Shown piece after piece: positions 1 through 8,729 of a stretch of DNA of 64,000 bases. This stretch comes from an uncultured Bacteriovorax sp. (GTDB taxonomy: Bacteria; Bdellovibrionota; Bacteriovoracia; Bacteriovoracales; Bacteriovoracaceae): the NCBI GenBank assembly GCA_946481315.1, contig CAMLMH010000004.1, forward strand, positions 124,001 through 188,000, written 5' to 3'. The notes beneath the pieces are model-generated. The model ran no database searches and was not told where the DNA came from. It saw only the letters and a list, made by a program, of their open reading frames with translations. Numbering within the stretch: position 1 is the stretch's first letter; the number at the start of each line of letters is the position of its first letter. The position numbers were made by a program, and so were the translations under genes.

Positions 1-874
1 GAAAAATAATCGGGCGCAGGTTAAATCCTTCTGAAAGACCTTCATCATGCATCCGTTTCATGACGCGTTCGCAGAAAGAAAACGATTCAATTCCCGGGTA
101 ACCGGCAATTTCCAAAGCACGAGTTGTCCCGCGTCCTTCACTGATATTTGTTCCTTCAAAAAGCACTGTACCGGCAAAGGTAATGGCCCCTTCCGGTGTG
201 GGAAGATTCGGGGAAGGAAGGACCCATGGCAGTCCTGTATCCGTCCAGTACATTGAACGTTTCCAGTTTTTCATGGTGATGACTTCAATATTGCAGTCAG
301 TATTTAAAACTTTTTTTCCAAACATTCCCACTTCACCCATCGTCAGCGAGTGACGCTGAGGAATCGGGTAACGTCCGACGAAAGATTCATAACCTGGCCG
401 CAGGATTGTTCCTTCGATCATTTCTCCGGCCACCGGATTAGGGCGGTCAAGCACGACAATTTTTATATCTCTGCCGACAACTTTTTCCATGATGAGAGAA
501 AGTGTTGAGATGTATGTATAGACGCGAGTACCGACATCTTGCAAATCAACGATCAGAGTATCTAATCCTTCCAGCATTTCATCAGTCGGAGTTCTTGTTT
601 CAGAGTAAAGAGAATAGACCGGAATTTTAAAATAAGGATGAACGTAGTGAGATGTTTCCACCATGTTGTCTTGAACATCTGTCACAAATCCATGCTGAGG
701 TCCAAATAATTTTTTTAAACGGGACCCAAAGAGTTTTTGCAGCAATTGAACCCCAGTATTAAACTGGGAATCAATCGAAGCACTATGACAGAGGTAACCA
801 ATATGACCTTTGATTTGGTCCTGAATAGATTTCTCAGCTATTAAACGCTCAAGTCCGGTTACAACTTTTGTCAT
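1..874 (-). CDS. NamZ/DUF1343 family exo-beta-N-acetylmuramidase, 5' part (partial)
   Basis: The reading frame is open from an ATG at 874 to the left edge of the window, about 291 codons, so the C-terminus is missing. The sequence matches the DUF1343 (YbbC/NamZ) family: DLQDVGTRVYTYIST near residue 120, then VLDRPNPVAGE, SFVGRYPIPQRHSLTMGE, TGLPWVLPSPNLPTPEGA and LFEGTNISEGRGTT. Known members (NamZ of Bacillus subtilis) release terminal N-acetylmuramic acid from peptidoglycan fragments. I infer a role in cell-wall recycling, or in digesting prey wall if the organism is a predator. No signal peptide is visible at this start, so a cytoplasmic protein is suggested. The next gene, thyA, is divergent and 212 bases away. 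Confidence 0.85.
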   Translation of the reverse strand, partial: MTKVVTGLERLIAEKSIQDQIKGHIGYLCHSASIDSQFNTGVQLLQKLFGSRLKKLFGPQHGFVTDVQDNMVETSHYVHPYFKIPVYSLYSETRTPTDEMLEGLDTLIVDLQDVGTRVYTYISTLSLIMEKVVGRDIKIVVLDRPNPVAGEMIEGTILRPGYESFVGRYPIPQRHSLTMGEVGMFGKKVLNTDCNIEVITMKNWKRSMYWTDTGLPWVLPSPNLPTPEGAITFAGTVLFEGTNISEGRGTTRALEIAGYPGIESFSFCERVMKRMHDEGLSEGFNLRPIIF

Positions 875-1086
875 ATTACTTCCTAGATTCCTTTCTGTGG
901 TAGTTTTTAACTCCCTTTAATTTTGAGAGCAGCTGGAATTTTTGTAAAGGTAAAAGAAATTACAAGAGTGAAGTTCTCAATGGCAGTCAAAAATAGTTGC
1001 ACTTTAGACGTTGTAAAGGTCTCATCAGAAAAGCTAAAATCGATAAGGCACACACACAATTTCAAAAAAGCTCTGGAGAGACAATT

Positions 1087-1881
1087 ATGAAACAATATCA
1101 CCAGCTCATGCAGCATGTTCTAGATCACGGGACAAAAAAAGAAGACCGTACAGGTACGGGAACACTTTCGGTTTTTGGTTATCAGGCGCGCTACAACTTA
1201 ACAGAGGGCTTTCCTTTGGTGACGACCAAAAAATTGCACTTAAAATCTATCATTCATGAGCTTCTGTGGTTTCTTCAGGGTGAAACCAATATCAAGTATC
1301 TTAAAGATAACGGTGTTTCGATCTGGGATGAATGGGCAGATGAAGAAGGTAATCTGGGACCGGTCTACGGATCTCAGTGGCGTTCATGGCAGGGGGCTAA
1401 CGGTGAGACCATTGATCAGATAGAAAGTGTCGTTAATCAGATTAAAAAAAATCCGGATTCCCGTCGTTTAATTGTGTCAGCCTGGAATGTGGCAGAAATT
1501 GAAAAAATGGCCCTCCCTCCTTGTCACGCATTTTTTCAGTTTTATGTGGCCGATGGAAAATTATCCTGCCAGCTTTATCAGAGATCTGCTGATATTTTTC
1601 TGGGCGTGCCATTTAATATTGCTTCATATGCCCTTTTAACAATGATGATGGCACAGGTGACGGGACTTAAACCGGGGGATTTCGTTCACACGATGGGCGA
1701 TGCTCACTTATATTTAAATCACATTGAACAAACTAAGCTGCAATTGTCGCGTGAGTGTCGTCCGTTACCGCAAATGAAAATGAATCCGGAAGTAAAAAGT
1801 ATTTTTGATTTCAAATTCGAGGATTTTGAACTGGTAGGATACGATCCGCATCCTCACATTAAAGCACCAGTGGCGGTATAA
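1087..1881 (+). CDS. thyA: Thymidylate synthase
   Basis: ThyA converts dUMP to dTMP using methylene-tetrahydrofolate, producing dihydrofolate. The 264-residue product has exactly the usual length of the E. coli-type enzyme. Visible motifs are [15 protein letters not shown] at the N-terminus, [19 protein letters not shown], the catalytic cysteine in [13 protein letters not shown] and the dUMP-binding [19 protein letters not shown]. The start is the ATG at 1087, which is preceded by a GGAGAG ribosome site; an in-frame upstream extension exists but lies outside the conserved protein. folA follows after one base, so the dihydrofolate made here is reduced by its operon partner. Confidence 0.98.
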   Translation: MKQYHQLMQHVLDHGTKKEDRTGTGTLSVFGYQARYNLTEGFPLVTTKKLHLKSIIHELLWFLQGETNIKYLKDNGVSIWDEWADEEGNLGPVYGSQWRSWQGANGETIDQIESVVNQIKKNPDSRRLIVSAWNVAEIEKMALPPCHAFFQFYVADGKLSCQLYQRSADIFLGVPFNIASYALLTMMMAQVTGLKPGDFVHTMGDAHLYLNHIEQTKLQLSRECRPLPQMKMNPEVKSIFDFKFEDFELVGYDPHPHIKAPVAV

Positions 1882-1882
1882 A

Positions 1883-2362
1883 ATGCAAGTCTCAATGGTA
1901 GTGGCCATCGGTCCCAAGGGCGAATTAGGTAAAGACAATAAATTGCTCTGGCACATTCCCGATGATTTAAAAAATTTTAAAAAACTGACGACTGGCAAAG
2001 TTGTCGTCATGGGTCGCAAAACTTATGAATCTATAGGAAAACCGCTTCCCAATCGCACGAATGTGGTCATTACTCGCGATGAATCCTATAAACCAGAGGG
2101 GGTCATTGTCTGCCATGACCCGATGATGGTTTTTGACGTGGCCCTGGAATTAGACGAAAACGATGACAGCGAATTAATGGTGATTGGAGGCGCAGATATT
2201 TTTAATATCTTTATGCCCTATACTCAGCGCATTTATCTCTCAATGATACCCTATGAAGGCCCGGCCGATGTTTATTTTCCGGAACTGATCAAAGAAGAAT
2301 GGCAGGAGCTCGAAAGCGAAGAGAGGAATGGGTTTACTTATAAAGTTCTTGAGCGAATTTAA
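1883..2362 (+). CDS. folA: Dihydrofolate reductase
   Basis: FolA reduces dihydrofolate to tetrahydrofolate with NADPH. The protein is 159 residues, the same size as E. coli FolA. It shows the N-terminal MVVAIGPKGELGKDNKLLWH, the folate-binding DDLKNFKKLTTGKVVVMGRKTYESIG split over residues 27-53, and the cofactor loop MVIGGADIF near residue 105. It begins one base after the thyA stop codon, so the two genes are co-transcribed and probably translationally coupled. Its last 29 bases overlap the 3' end of the convergent hydrolase gene. Confidence 0.97.
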   Translation: MQVSMVVAIGPKGELGKDNKLLWHIPDDLKNFKKLTTGKVVVMGRKTYESIGKPLPNRTNVVITRDESYKPEGVIVCHDPMMVFDVALELDENDDSELMVIGGADIFNIFMPYTQRIYLSMIPYEGPADVYFPELIKEEWQELESEERNGFTYKVLERI

Positions 2363-3329
2363 GCGCGCTTATGCCCTGTTCATTTTTCATCAATGCTCCT
2401 GGAGTCACGATGAAAAAAGTATGGGCGTATGTTTTTTTCATCCATACATGCACATTTGAATAAGATTCGGCAATGGCCGGAAGGCCTTGATCACTTAATA
2501 TAAGCCGTTCCTGATGTCCTGGCCGAATATTTCCGTAACCAACCGACATAACGATGTCTCTGGTAGGAAGAAGCACACCGATTTTCCAGTTACGATACAA
2601 ATGAAATAAAGCTGCCATATCTTTGGCCACCAGTCCATCGTTGTAATCAATTTTCAAATCCACTTGAGAAAAAGCACGTTGAAAAGAGGCAAAAGAAGAT
2701 GCTGAGAATTTTTGCCAGAACTTTTTGCCGTAATGCAATCCAGGAGAGTCAATAATCATCGTTTTTTTGGCCGTAGGTTTTGTGGCCGCTTCAATATTTT
2801 TAGCATGAAGGAGCGTGCCAATGGCCCCGGCCGAAGCTCCCCAGACAGTGACATCATCATATTGAGCGAGATTAAGATTTTTTTTTCTAGTCAGTAAGTT
2901 AAAGGCAGCCGTCACATTTTTGAAGCCAACATGATGAACAGTTTTTCCCTGATAATTTTCAATATGATCTCCGGCATGCACATCACCGGTACAATAAGGA
3001 AAATAAATCATCGTGTGATTTTTAAACGGATTATAGTCGACATCGGCCGTAAAGACGCTAAAACTGTTGATTTTGGGGATGGGATAAATCCAGGCCCGGG
3101 GAATGACCGAAGCGCAGGAGAGGCGATCCCAGCAAACACCTCCGCCCATGAATTCAATCAGGAGCTTTTGTTCATGACCTTTTTTCATGAAGACGTAATA
3201 TTGTGAACCATCTCCACATCTGGCCCCGGGAATCTTAATTTTTTCAAAACTCGCGGCCCATACATTTGTAAAAAGAAATGAAGTGCAGAAAAAAAGTATG
3301 GACGAAGCAAAGCTTTGCTTAGTGAACAT
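2334..3329 (-). CDS. Secreted pectinacetylesterase/Notum-family hydrolase
   Basis: The 331-residue protein begins with a signal peptide (hydrophobic run to about residue 25, ending NVWAA). The mature part resembles the pectinacetylesterase family (Pfam PAE, which includes animal Notum): ARCGDGSQYYVF, LLIEFMGGGVCWDRLSC, IYFPYCTGDVHAGDH and the nucleophile elbow VWGASAGAIGTLL. The serine in GASAGA is the predicted catalytic residue; a DSPGLHYG segment follows. Family members deacylate polysaccharides or lipidated proteins; the substrate here is unknown. It is exported, probably to the periplasm or outside. The start overlaps the preceding gene's 3' end by 11 bases, so the two are probably made together. 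Confidence 0.62.
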   Translation of the reverse strand: MFTKQSFASSILFFCTSFLFTNVWAASFEKIKIPGARCGDGSQYYVFMKKGHEQKLLIEFMGGGVCWDRLSCASVIPRAWIYPIPKINSFSVFTADVDYNPFKNHTMIYFPYCTGDVHAGDHIENYQGKTVHHVGFKNVTAAFNLLTRKKNLNLAQYDDVTVWGASAGAIGTLLHAKNIEAATKPTAKKTMIIDSPGLHYGKKFWQKFSASSFASFQRAFSQVDLKIDYNDGLVAKDMAALFHLYRNWKIGVLLPTRDIVMSVGYGNIRPGHQERLILSDQGLPAIAESYSNVHVWMKKTYAHTFFIVTPGALMKNEQGISALKFAQELYK

Positions 3330-4176
3330 TTTTCATTTCTTCCAGGTCTAATTCATAATCACGATCCCACTGATCAGCAGTCGTTTTGCTTTTTAAAGAG
3401 AGACCACAAAAAGTTTTTCCGACCGAGAGAAGGCGTTCTTCTTCTCGGGTAAACCCCAGGTAAGGAACAAAGTTGCCATATCCTTTGATGAAAAAACTTG
3501 TGTCGCCAAATTTATAAGAATAATTCTGACATTGTTTGGGAGAGTTGCTGTCCACAAAACCAACTTCATATCCTGCGGCCATCTTTCTAAGTCCCATGAC
3601 AAGCCATGAATGCGAAGTAATCCCTTTTATCTGGAGTTTTTGATAGGCAATTTTTTGTTTGGTTTCGACATAGTCAAAAAGCACGTCCAGAGAAGATTTT
3701 AATTTTTCCGGATCTGTTATAGTGTCTCCCTGGATGCCGTCAATCCACGCTCCTAAAATTCCATCAGAGAGTTGCCAGTCTTCAAGTTCGGCCTGAATTT
3801 CTCTGGAGTAATGTGTGGAGAATTCTTCTACATCGTAAAAGCCGGGAATAGTGATGACATTTTGTCCTTTGCGGATGTCACGAATAATATTTCTGACTAA
3901 TCTTTTTTCTGGTTTAGGCAAATCAGGTCTAAAAATGGCCAGATAAAGAAGATTGCGCTGAAAACGTGAATGCCACCAGCAGACACCGCCGTTAAAGAGT
4001 CCGCCATCATTTTTAAAACTTAAAAGATTGGCCGCCTCCTGTGAGAAAATACGAACACTTTCCTGGTTACTAAAACGCGAGCAGTAGTCATTTTTATTCT
4101 GCGGTAAAAGAGATGCCTGAGCGAAGCTTGCGGTCATAAAAAAAAGGAAAACAAAACACCATTTTGACTTTTTCAT
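3319..4176 (-). CDS. Exported protein with possible Cys-His-Asn catalytic triad
   Basis: I do not recognise a named family. The 285-residue protein has a clear signal peptide (residues 1-21, ending ASFAQA). Three small blocks stand out: FNGGVCWWHSRFQRN around residue 63, GITSHSWLVMGLRKM around residue 195, and GYEVGFVDSNSP around residue 210. The order Cys, His, Asp/Asn is that of papain-like and transglutaminase-like enzymes, so a cysteine peptidase or acyltransferase fold is a reasonable guess. That is inference only. The gene is immediately upstream of, and overlaps by 11 bases, the pectinacetylesterase-like gene, and follows the TPM-domain gene by 13 bases on the same strand. Confidence 0.55.
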   Translation of the reverse strand: MKKSKWCFVFLFFMTASFAQASLLPQNKNDYCSRFSNQESVRIFSQEAANLLSFKNDGGLFNGGVCWWHSRFQRNLLYLAIFRPDLPKPEKRLVRNIIRDIRKGQNVITIPGFYDVEEFSTHYSREIQAELEDWQLSDGILGAWIDGIQGDTITDPEKLKSSLDVLFDYVETKQKIAYQKLQIKGITSHSWLVMGLRKMAAGYEVGFVDSNSPKQCQNYSYKFGDTSFFIKGYGNFVPYLGFTREEERLLSVGKTFCGLSLKSKTTADQWDRDYELDLEEMKNVH

Positions 4177-4189
4177 TTCAGTTACATCC

Positions 4190-4807
4190 TTATTCGATTA
4201 TCAGATCGTTCTTTAGTTCATTTGCTCTTCCCGTTTCTTTATGCGGGAAATGATATTCAAGAACATTTGCTGTCGCTTCAATCGTTTCTTTTAAAGCGTG
4301 AGCAAGGTCTTGTTTATGGACCTTGTCCGTAAATTGCACAATTATTTCGTCCCAGATTTTTTGGTCAATTTTGGCCCTGACTCCCACATCTGTTACAATC
4401 CGGATCTTTCTCTCTAAAAGTGAGATGAAAATCAAGACGCCAATGTGATCGCGGGTTAAATGCAGCTCGTGTTCAAAAAAAGCTTCATAAGCGCGTTGGC
4501 GGGTTTCAAATTCCATTTCATTTTTTGTGACGAGAAAACGCTGGAAAAGAGGCATGCGACCCAGCATGTAGCCAATGAACAATCCTGGGATCTGAATCCA
4601 CAGAAAATAGATGGGATTAACGATTGAAAGAGGTGAGAAATAGAGCGCGAGTGAAAAAAGAAAAGAGACAATGATGGCCATCCGAAAATGCGCGGCCGGA
4701 TAAATATCTGAGCGCTCAACAATCATCGGAACAACTTCGCTGTGACTCTTTTTTTCGGCCAGGGCGATTTGCTCGCGAATTTCTTTTTTAGCTTTTTCTG
4801 AAATCAT
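4190..4807 (-). CDS. TPM-domain membrane protein (TLP18.3/Psb32/MOLO-1 type)
   Basis: The 205-residue protein has a TPM domain interrupted by two membrane segments (about residues 40-85). It opens with KAKKEIREQIALAEKKSHSEVVPMIVERS, split over residues 5-33, which is the usual TPM start. The C-terminal half contains HIGVLIFISLLERKIRIVTD, the conserved strand of these proteins. TPM proteins are linked to assembly or repair of membrane complexes, but their biochemical role is poorly known. A GAGGAT ribosome site lies 7 bases before the ATG. It is the last member of a lemA-TPM-TPM run on the minus strand, a common bacterial arrangement. Confidence 0.8.
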   Translation of the reverse strand: MISEKAKKEIREQIALAEKKSHSEVVPMIVERSDIYPAAHFRMAIIVSFLFSLALYFSPLSIVNPIYFLWIQIPGLFIGYMLGRMPLFQRFLVTKNEMEFETRQRAYEAFFEHELHLTRDHIGVLIFISLLERKIRIVTDVGVRAKIDQKIWDEIIVQFTDKVHKQDLAHALKETIEATANVLEYHFPHKETGRANELKNDLIIE

Positions 4808-4844
4808 GATGGTATCCTCAGTCTATTTTTTCTTTGTGTTGTGC

Positions 4845-5588
4845 TTACCACGATCCACTAGAGCCACCGCCGGAGAAACCTCCGCCGCCTCCGCCCCAGG
4901 AACCCCCTCCTCCGAAGCCGCCTCCGAAGCCTCCGCCACCACCGCCACTCCAGCCGCCGAAGCCACCGTGAATCATGCCACGTCTTCCGCGGCGGGTGAA
5001 AATCTGCATGATGGAAATAAATATAAAGAGGACGATGATGATAAACATTGAACTTGGTTTTCGTTCATGACGAGGCCGCACGGCCTTTTTATCAAAATTA
5101 AGTTCACTTCCCGCTGCACGGGCCATAAGGGCAAGTCCCAGGGCCACGCCGTTGTCAAAATCTTCTTTTTTAAAAAATGGTTTTACTTCTTCGATAATCC
5201 GGCGGGAAGTGAGATCGGTGATTTCTCCTTCGAGACCCCGGCCTACTTCTATACGCATTTTGCGGTCTTGCAAAGAGATAAGAAAAAGAGCGGCCTTATC
5301 TTCGCCTTTTTTTCCTAACTTCCATTCATCGACTACTTTAATGCTGTAAGTTTCAATAGTTTCATCAACGAGTTTATCAATAATCAAAACCTGAAACTGA
5401 ATTCCTTCGCGTTGATTGAGATCATGAAGAGCAGCGGCGATTGCACTGCTTGCTCCGCGAGAGAGAAACTGCGCTTCATCCACAACAGGACCGGATAAGA
5501 CCGGAACTTCCAATGCCCGCGCTGAAAAGAGCGCGAGCATCATCGATAAAAGGGTAAGTGTGAATAGCGAGAGTCTATGCGTTTTCAA
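4845..5588 (-). CDS. TPM-domain protein with Gly-rich tail (YgcG family)
   Basis: The 247-residue protein has a signal peptide (residues 1-25), a periplasmic TPM domain (about 28-165, with VPVLSGPVVDEAQFLS, FQVLIIDKL, EDKAALFLISLQDRKMRIE and VGRGLEGEITD), one transmembrane helix (about 178-195) and a tail made almost only of Gly, Ser and Trp. This is the standard YgcG architecture. The start appears to be a TTG, 2 bases after the lemA stop, because no in-frame ATG would keep the whole signal peptide. Coupling to lemA translation would explain the weak start. The tail is very GC-rich and produces long antisense frames that are not genes. Confidence 0.85.
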   Translation of the reverse strand: MKTHRLSLFTLTLLSMMLALFSARALEVPVLSGPVVDEAQFLSRGASSAIAAALHDLNQREGIQFQVLIIDKLVDETIETYSIKVVDEWKLGKKGEDKAALFLISLQDRKMRIEVGRGLEGEITDLTSRRIIEEVKPFFKKEDFDNGVALGLALMARAAGSELNFDKKAVRPRHERKPSSMFIIIVLFIFISIMQIFTRRGRRGMIHGGFGGWSGGGGGGFGGGFGGGGSWGGGGGGFSGGGSSGSW

Positions 5589-5590
5589 AA

Positions 5591-6187
5591 TTAAAACTGC
5601 ACCTGTGGAGCGTCCTGAACTTTTTCAAGATTTCCGACTTCAAACTGCGGCTTTTTTGAATGCTTGAGTAAAAGTGAATTGGTCCACGATGTCGGTGGAA
5701 CAGTAATTAGGTTATTGTACGATTTAATCGCTTCAATATAGCGGTTACGAGCGACCGTAATTCGGTTCTCAGTGCCTTCTAATTGCGCTTGCAGATCACG
5801 AAAATTCTCATTGGCCTTAAGGTCCGGATACTTTTCGACCGTTACCATTAAACGAGATAAAGCAGAACTCAAACCCGCCTGGGCCTGTTGGAATTTCTGC
5901 ATATTTGCTTCTGTGAGCTGATCAGCGGTAAAGTTAACAGATGTTGCTTTGGCCCGCGCTTCAATAACTCCTGTAAGTGTTTCTTTTTCGTGACCGGCAT
6001 AACCTTTAACTGTGTTGACCAGGTTAGGAACGAGATCAGCGCGGCGTTTGTATTGGTTTTGTACTTCGGCCCATGTGGCCTCAACTTCGTTAAGTGCCGT
6101 AGGGATACTTTGAATCCCGCAGGAACTAAGAGTTAAAGTCATTAAAGAGAGAAGGAAAAGCGTGACGAATGAGCGAAAATATTTCAT
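5591..6187 (-). CDS. lemA: LemA family lipoprotein
   Basis: LemA proteins are small helical membrane-anchored proteins of uncertain function, usually encoded beside TPM-domain proteins, as here. The product is 198 residues from the ATG at 6187, which has a GGAG ribosome site; a second ATG 12 bases upstream is less likely. The N-terminus is a lipoprotein signal (LTLSSC), followed by the family signature NEVEATWAEVQNQYKRRADL, LVPNLVNTVKGYAGHEKETL and later ENRITVARNRYIEAIKSYN. The gene leads the lemA-TPM-TPM operon and is divergent from the U32 gene, 34 bases away, so both promoters must overlap. Confidence 0.92.
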   Translation of the reverse strand: MKYFRSFVTLFLLSLMTLTLSSCGIQSIPTALNEVEATWAEVQNQYKRRADLVPNLVNTVKGYAGHEKETLTGVIEARAKATSVNFTADQLTEANMQKFQQAQAGLSSALSRLMVTVEKYPDLKANENFRDLQAQLEGTENRITVARNRYIEAIKSYNNLITVPPTSWTNSLLLKHSKKPQFEVGNLEKVQDAPQVQF

Positions 6188-6221
6188 AAAGATCTCCAAA
6201 GATTTAAACGTTTAAGAGCTT

Positions 6222-8723
6222 ATGATAAACAATCGAAAAAGTGAACTTTTGTTACCGGTCGGAAACATGGCCATGTGCGAAGCGGCCATTCATAATGGGG
6301 CCGATGCCATTTATGTCGGTATGCCGCATTTTAATGCCCGGGGAAGAACAACTGATTTTAGCGTCTCACAGTTAAAGGAGATGATTGACCTCTGCCACCT
6401 CTATGGCGTGCGGGTGAATCTCGCTTTTAATGTCGTTATTTTTGAACCTGAACTCCCGGAAGTGATTGCCCTTTTAAAAGAGGTTCTTCCCCTGGGACCT
6501 GACGCGCTGATTGTTCAGGACATAGGCCTTGCTAAATTGGTTCGTGAGCTGGCGCCGGAGCAGGTTATTCATGGTTCTACGCAGATGACTGTCACCAATC
6601 ACGAGGCCATGCAGCTCCTGGCCGATTTAAAAATTAAGCGATTTGTTTTAGGGCGGGAAGTTTCTCTTCCTGAAATGAAGGCCATCAAAGAAAAGAGTGA
6701 CTGTGAACTGGAGGTTTTTGTTCATGGCGCTCTTTGTGTTGCCTATTCAGGACAGTGTTTTACCAGCGAGAGTATTGGCGGACGCAGTGCCAATCGTGGT
6801 CAGTGCGCGCAAAGCTGCCGCCTGGAATACGAAATGATTGTTGACGGCAAAAAGCGAGACCTAGGTGCACTTAAATATCTTGTTTCTCCGAAGGATCTTT
6901 GCGGAATTGCCGAGATTCCTGAGCTTTTAAAATTAGGAATTGAAAGCTTCAAAGTAGAAGGGCGATTAAAAACACCGGAATACGTGGCAGCAGCTGCCCG
7001 CCATTACCGAGAGGCCATTGATCACTTCGGGCTCAAAAAAGAAGCCGAGAAAAAGGCTAGGGAAGAACTGGGTCTCACTTACAGCCGCGGCTTTTTTTCC
7101 GGCTGGCTTCACGGGGTGGATCATCAACAGCTTGTCGATGGGACCTATGGAGCTCACCGCGGAAATCTCATCGGTCACGTAGTAAAAGTCACTCCTAAAT
7201 CAGTGATCGTAAAAATTACTAAAAGCAATCTGAAAAAAGGTGACGGCATTCTTCTGGCCGGAAGTCATAACGGGAAAAAAACCGAAGTGGGCGGCATGCT
7301 CTTTGATCTGAAAAAAATCAGCAGCGATCAGTCAGAGTCAACAGTGGAATTCTTTTTTGCCCGTGAGTTTGATCTGAAAAAAGTGCAGCCGGATTTCAAA
7401 GTTTTTTTTAATCATGACGCCCAGTTAGAAAAAAAGCTCTCGCAGTCTTATCAGGATAAAAATCAAAAAAAGCGCCTTCCGATCTCAGTGAAAGCAATTG
7501 CCAAAACCGGCCAGCCTCTTTCTGTTATGGTCAGTGACGGTGAACATACAGTCTCTGTGAAGAGCGAAGATCTTGTGCAAACGGCGCACGATCGTCCTGT
7601 GACAGCTGAAGATTTAAAAGCGGAACTGGGGGCCTTAGGGGCCAGCTGTTTTATCCTGCACGAGTTTGATCTGGAATCAGAGGGAGATTTCTTTATTCAT
7701 CAAAAAGCGCTGAAAAACCTGCGCCGCCAGTTTACAGAAGAGTTGATGATGAAGAGGGTAGCAAGAGCACCTGTGTCTTTTCGTCCTTATGAATTGCATA
7801 CCGGTGTGAAAAACTCCGCACATGGTTTAACGAAACTGAACATTCTTTTGCGCGAGATCGAACAGGTGCGCGACTTTCTCACCTTCGGTGATGAAGTCCG
7901 TGATGTAATCAATTCGGTCATTCTGGATTATGAATTCGGAAAAGGATTTGCTGAAAGTGTGGATCTTCTTCGTGCAGCGAATTTTAAAGTGGCCATTGCG
8001 ACCACCAGAATCTTAAAGCCTAATGAATATTACAATTTCAAAATCATTGAGCGCGCTAATCCGGATGCAATTTTAATCCGCAATCTGGGTGCTTTACACT
8101 ACTTTAATCAGTTGGATAAAAAGTTTGAATTGCTGGGCGATTTTTCTCTCAATGTAACTAATTCAATTTCAGCAGAGTATTTCCTGCAGAAAGGATTGTC
8201 TTCTATAACCGCCAGTTATGATCTTAATTCATCTCAATTAAAACAGCTTATCTCCAATAGTAAAGCTGATCATTTTGAAGTAACGATTCATCAGTATATG
8301 CCTTCATTTCATATGGAACACTGTGTGTTTGCTGCTTTCATGAGTAAAGGATCAAGTTTTAAAGACTGTGGTAAACCCTGTGAAAAGCATCGCCTGGAAT
8401 TAAAAGATCAGTTTGGTAATCACCACCAGATTAAGGCCGATCAGGAATGCCGAAATACAATGTTCAATGCGACTGCTCAATCAGCGGCAAAAATGATTCC
8501 TGAATTTAAACATCTCGGTGTGGGTCTTGTTCGCTTTGAGGCCCTCTACGAAAGAGGGGAGACACTCAAAAAGAAAATCACTGCTTATCGCCAGGTTGTT
8601 TTAAGTGATAATTTGCAGGAGATTGAATCAATCATTGCCGGCATTGGTGTTGAAGAAAAATACGGTCTATCAGATGGATCGCACAAAGAACGCGAATATA
8701 AAGACCGTAAAAAAAATAATTAA
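6222..8723 (+). CDS. Large U32 family protein (RlhA-like, DUF3656 type)
   Basis: The 833-residue protein starts with the U32 core (ELLLPVGNMAMCEAAIHNGA, then DAIYVGMPHFNARG). Cysteines near residues 170-200 (GALCVAYSGQC and NRGQCAQSC) match the 4Fe-4S ligands of RlhA and UbiU/UbiV. KVEGRLKTPEYVA marks the end of that core. A DUF3656-type middle region follows (about 290-530). The C-terminal 280 residues form a second U32-like part with its own cysteines (HCVFAAF, DCGKPC, QECRNT; about 700-745). E. coli RlhA (about 650 residues) makes 5-hydroxycytidine at 23S rRNA position 2501. I infer rRNA hydroxylation, but the substrate is unproven. Peptidase is only a legacy name for this family. Confidence 0.85.
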   Translation: MINNRKSELLLPVGNMAMCEAAIHNGADAIYVGMPHFNARGRTTDFSVSQLKEMIDLCHLYGVRVNLAFNVVIFEPELPEVIALLKEVLPLGPDALIVQDIGLAKLVRELAPEQVIHGSTQMTVTNHEAMQLLADLKIKRFVLGREVSLPEMKAIKEKSDCELEVFVHGALCVAYSGQCFTSESIGGRSANRGQCAQSCRLEYEMIVDGKKRDLGALKYLVSPKDLCGIAEIPELLKLGIESFKVEGRLKTPEYVAAAARHYREAIDHFGLKKEAEKKAREELGLTYSRGFFSGWLHGVDHQQLVDGTYGAHRGNLIGHVVKVTPKSVIVKITKSNLKKGDGILLAGSHNGKKTEVGGMLFDLKKISSDQSESTVEFFFAREFDLKKVQPDFKVFFNHDAQLEKKLSQSYQDKNQKKRLPISVKAIAKTGQPLSVMVSDGEHTVSVKSEDLVQTAHDRPVTAEDLKAELGALGASCFILHEFDLESEGDFFIHQKALKNLRRQFTEELMMKRVARAPVSFRPYELHTGVKNSAHGLTKLNILLREIEQVRDFLTFGDEVRDVINSVILDYEFGKGFAESVDLLRAANFKVAIATTRILKPNEYYNFKIIERANPDAILIRNLGALHYFNQLDKKFELLGDFSLNVTNSISAEYFLQKGLSSITASYDLNSSQLKQLISNSKADHFEVTIHQYMPSFHMEHCVFAAFMSKGSSFKDCGKPCEKHRLELKDQFGNHHQIKADQECRNTMFNATAQSAAKMIPEFKHLGVGLVRFEALYERGETLKKKITAYRQVVLSDNLQEIESIIAGIGVEEKYGLSDGSHKEREYKDRKKNN

Positions 8724-8729
8724 TGAATT

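Noticed and set aside
997..1086. In-frame N-terminal extension of thyA
   Set aside because: The conserved protein begins at 1087 with a GGAGAG site before it; the extra 30 residues match no part of thymidylate synthase.
4806..5051. Plus-strand frame rich in Ala, Thr and Ser
   Set aside because: It is the antisense reading of the Gly-rich tail of the TPM-domain protein, a common artefact of GC-rich repeats.
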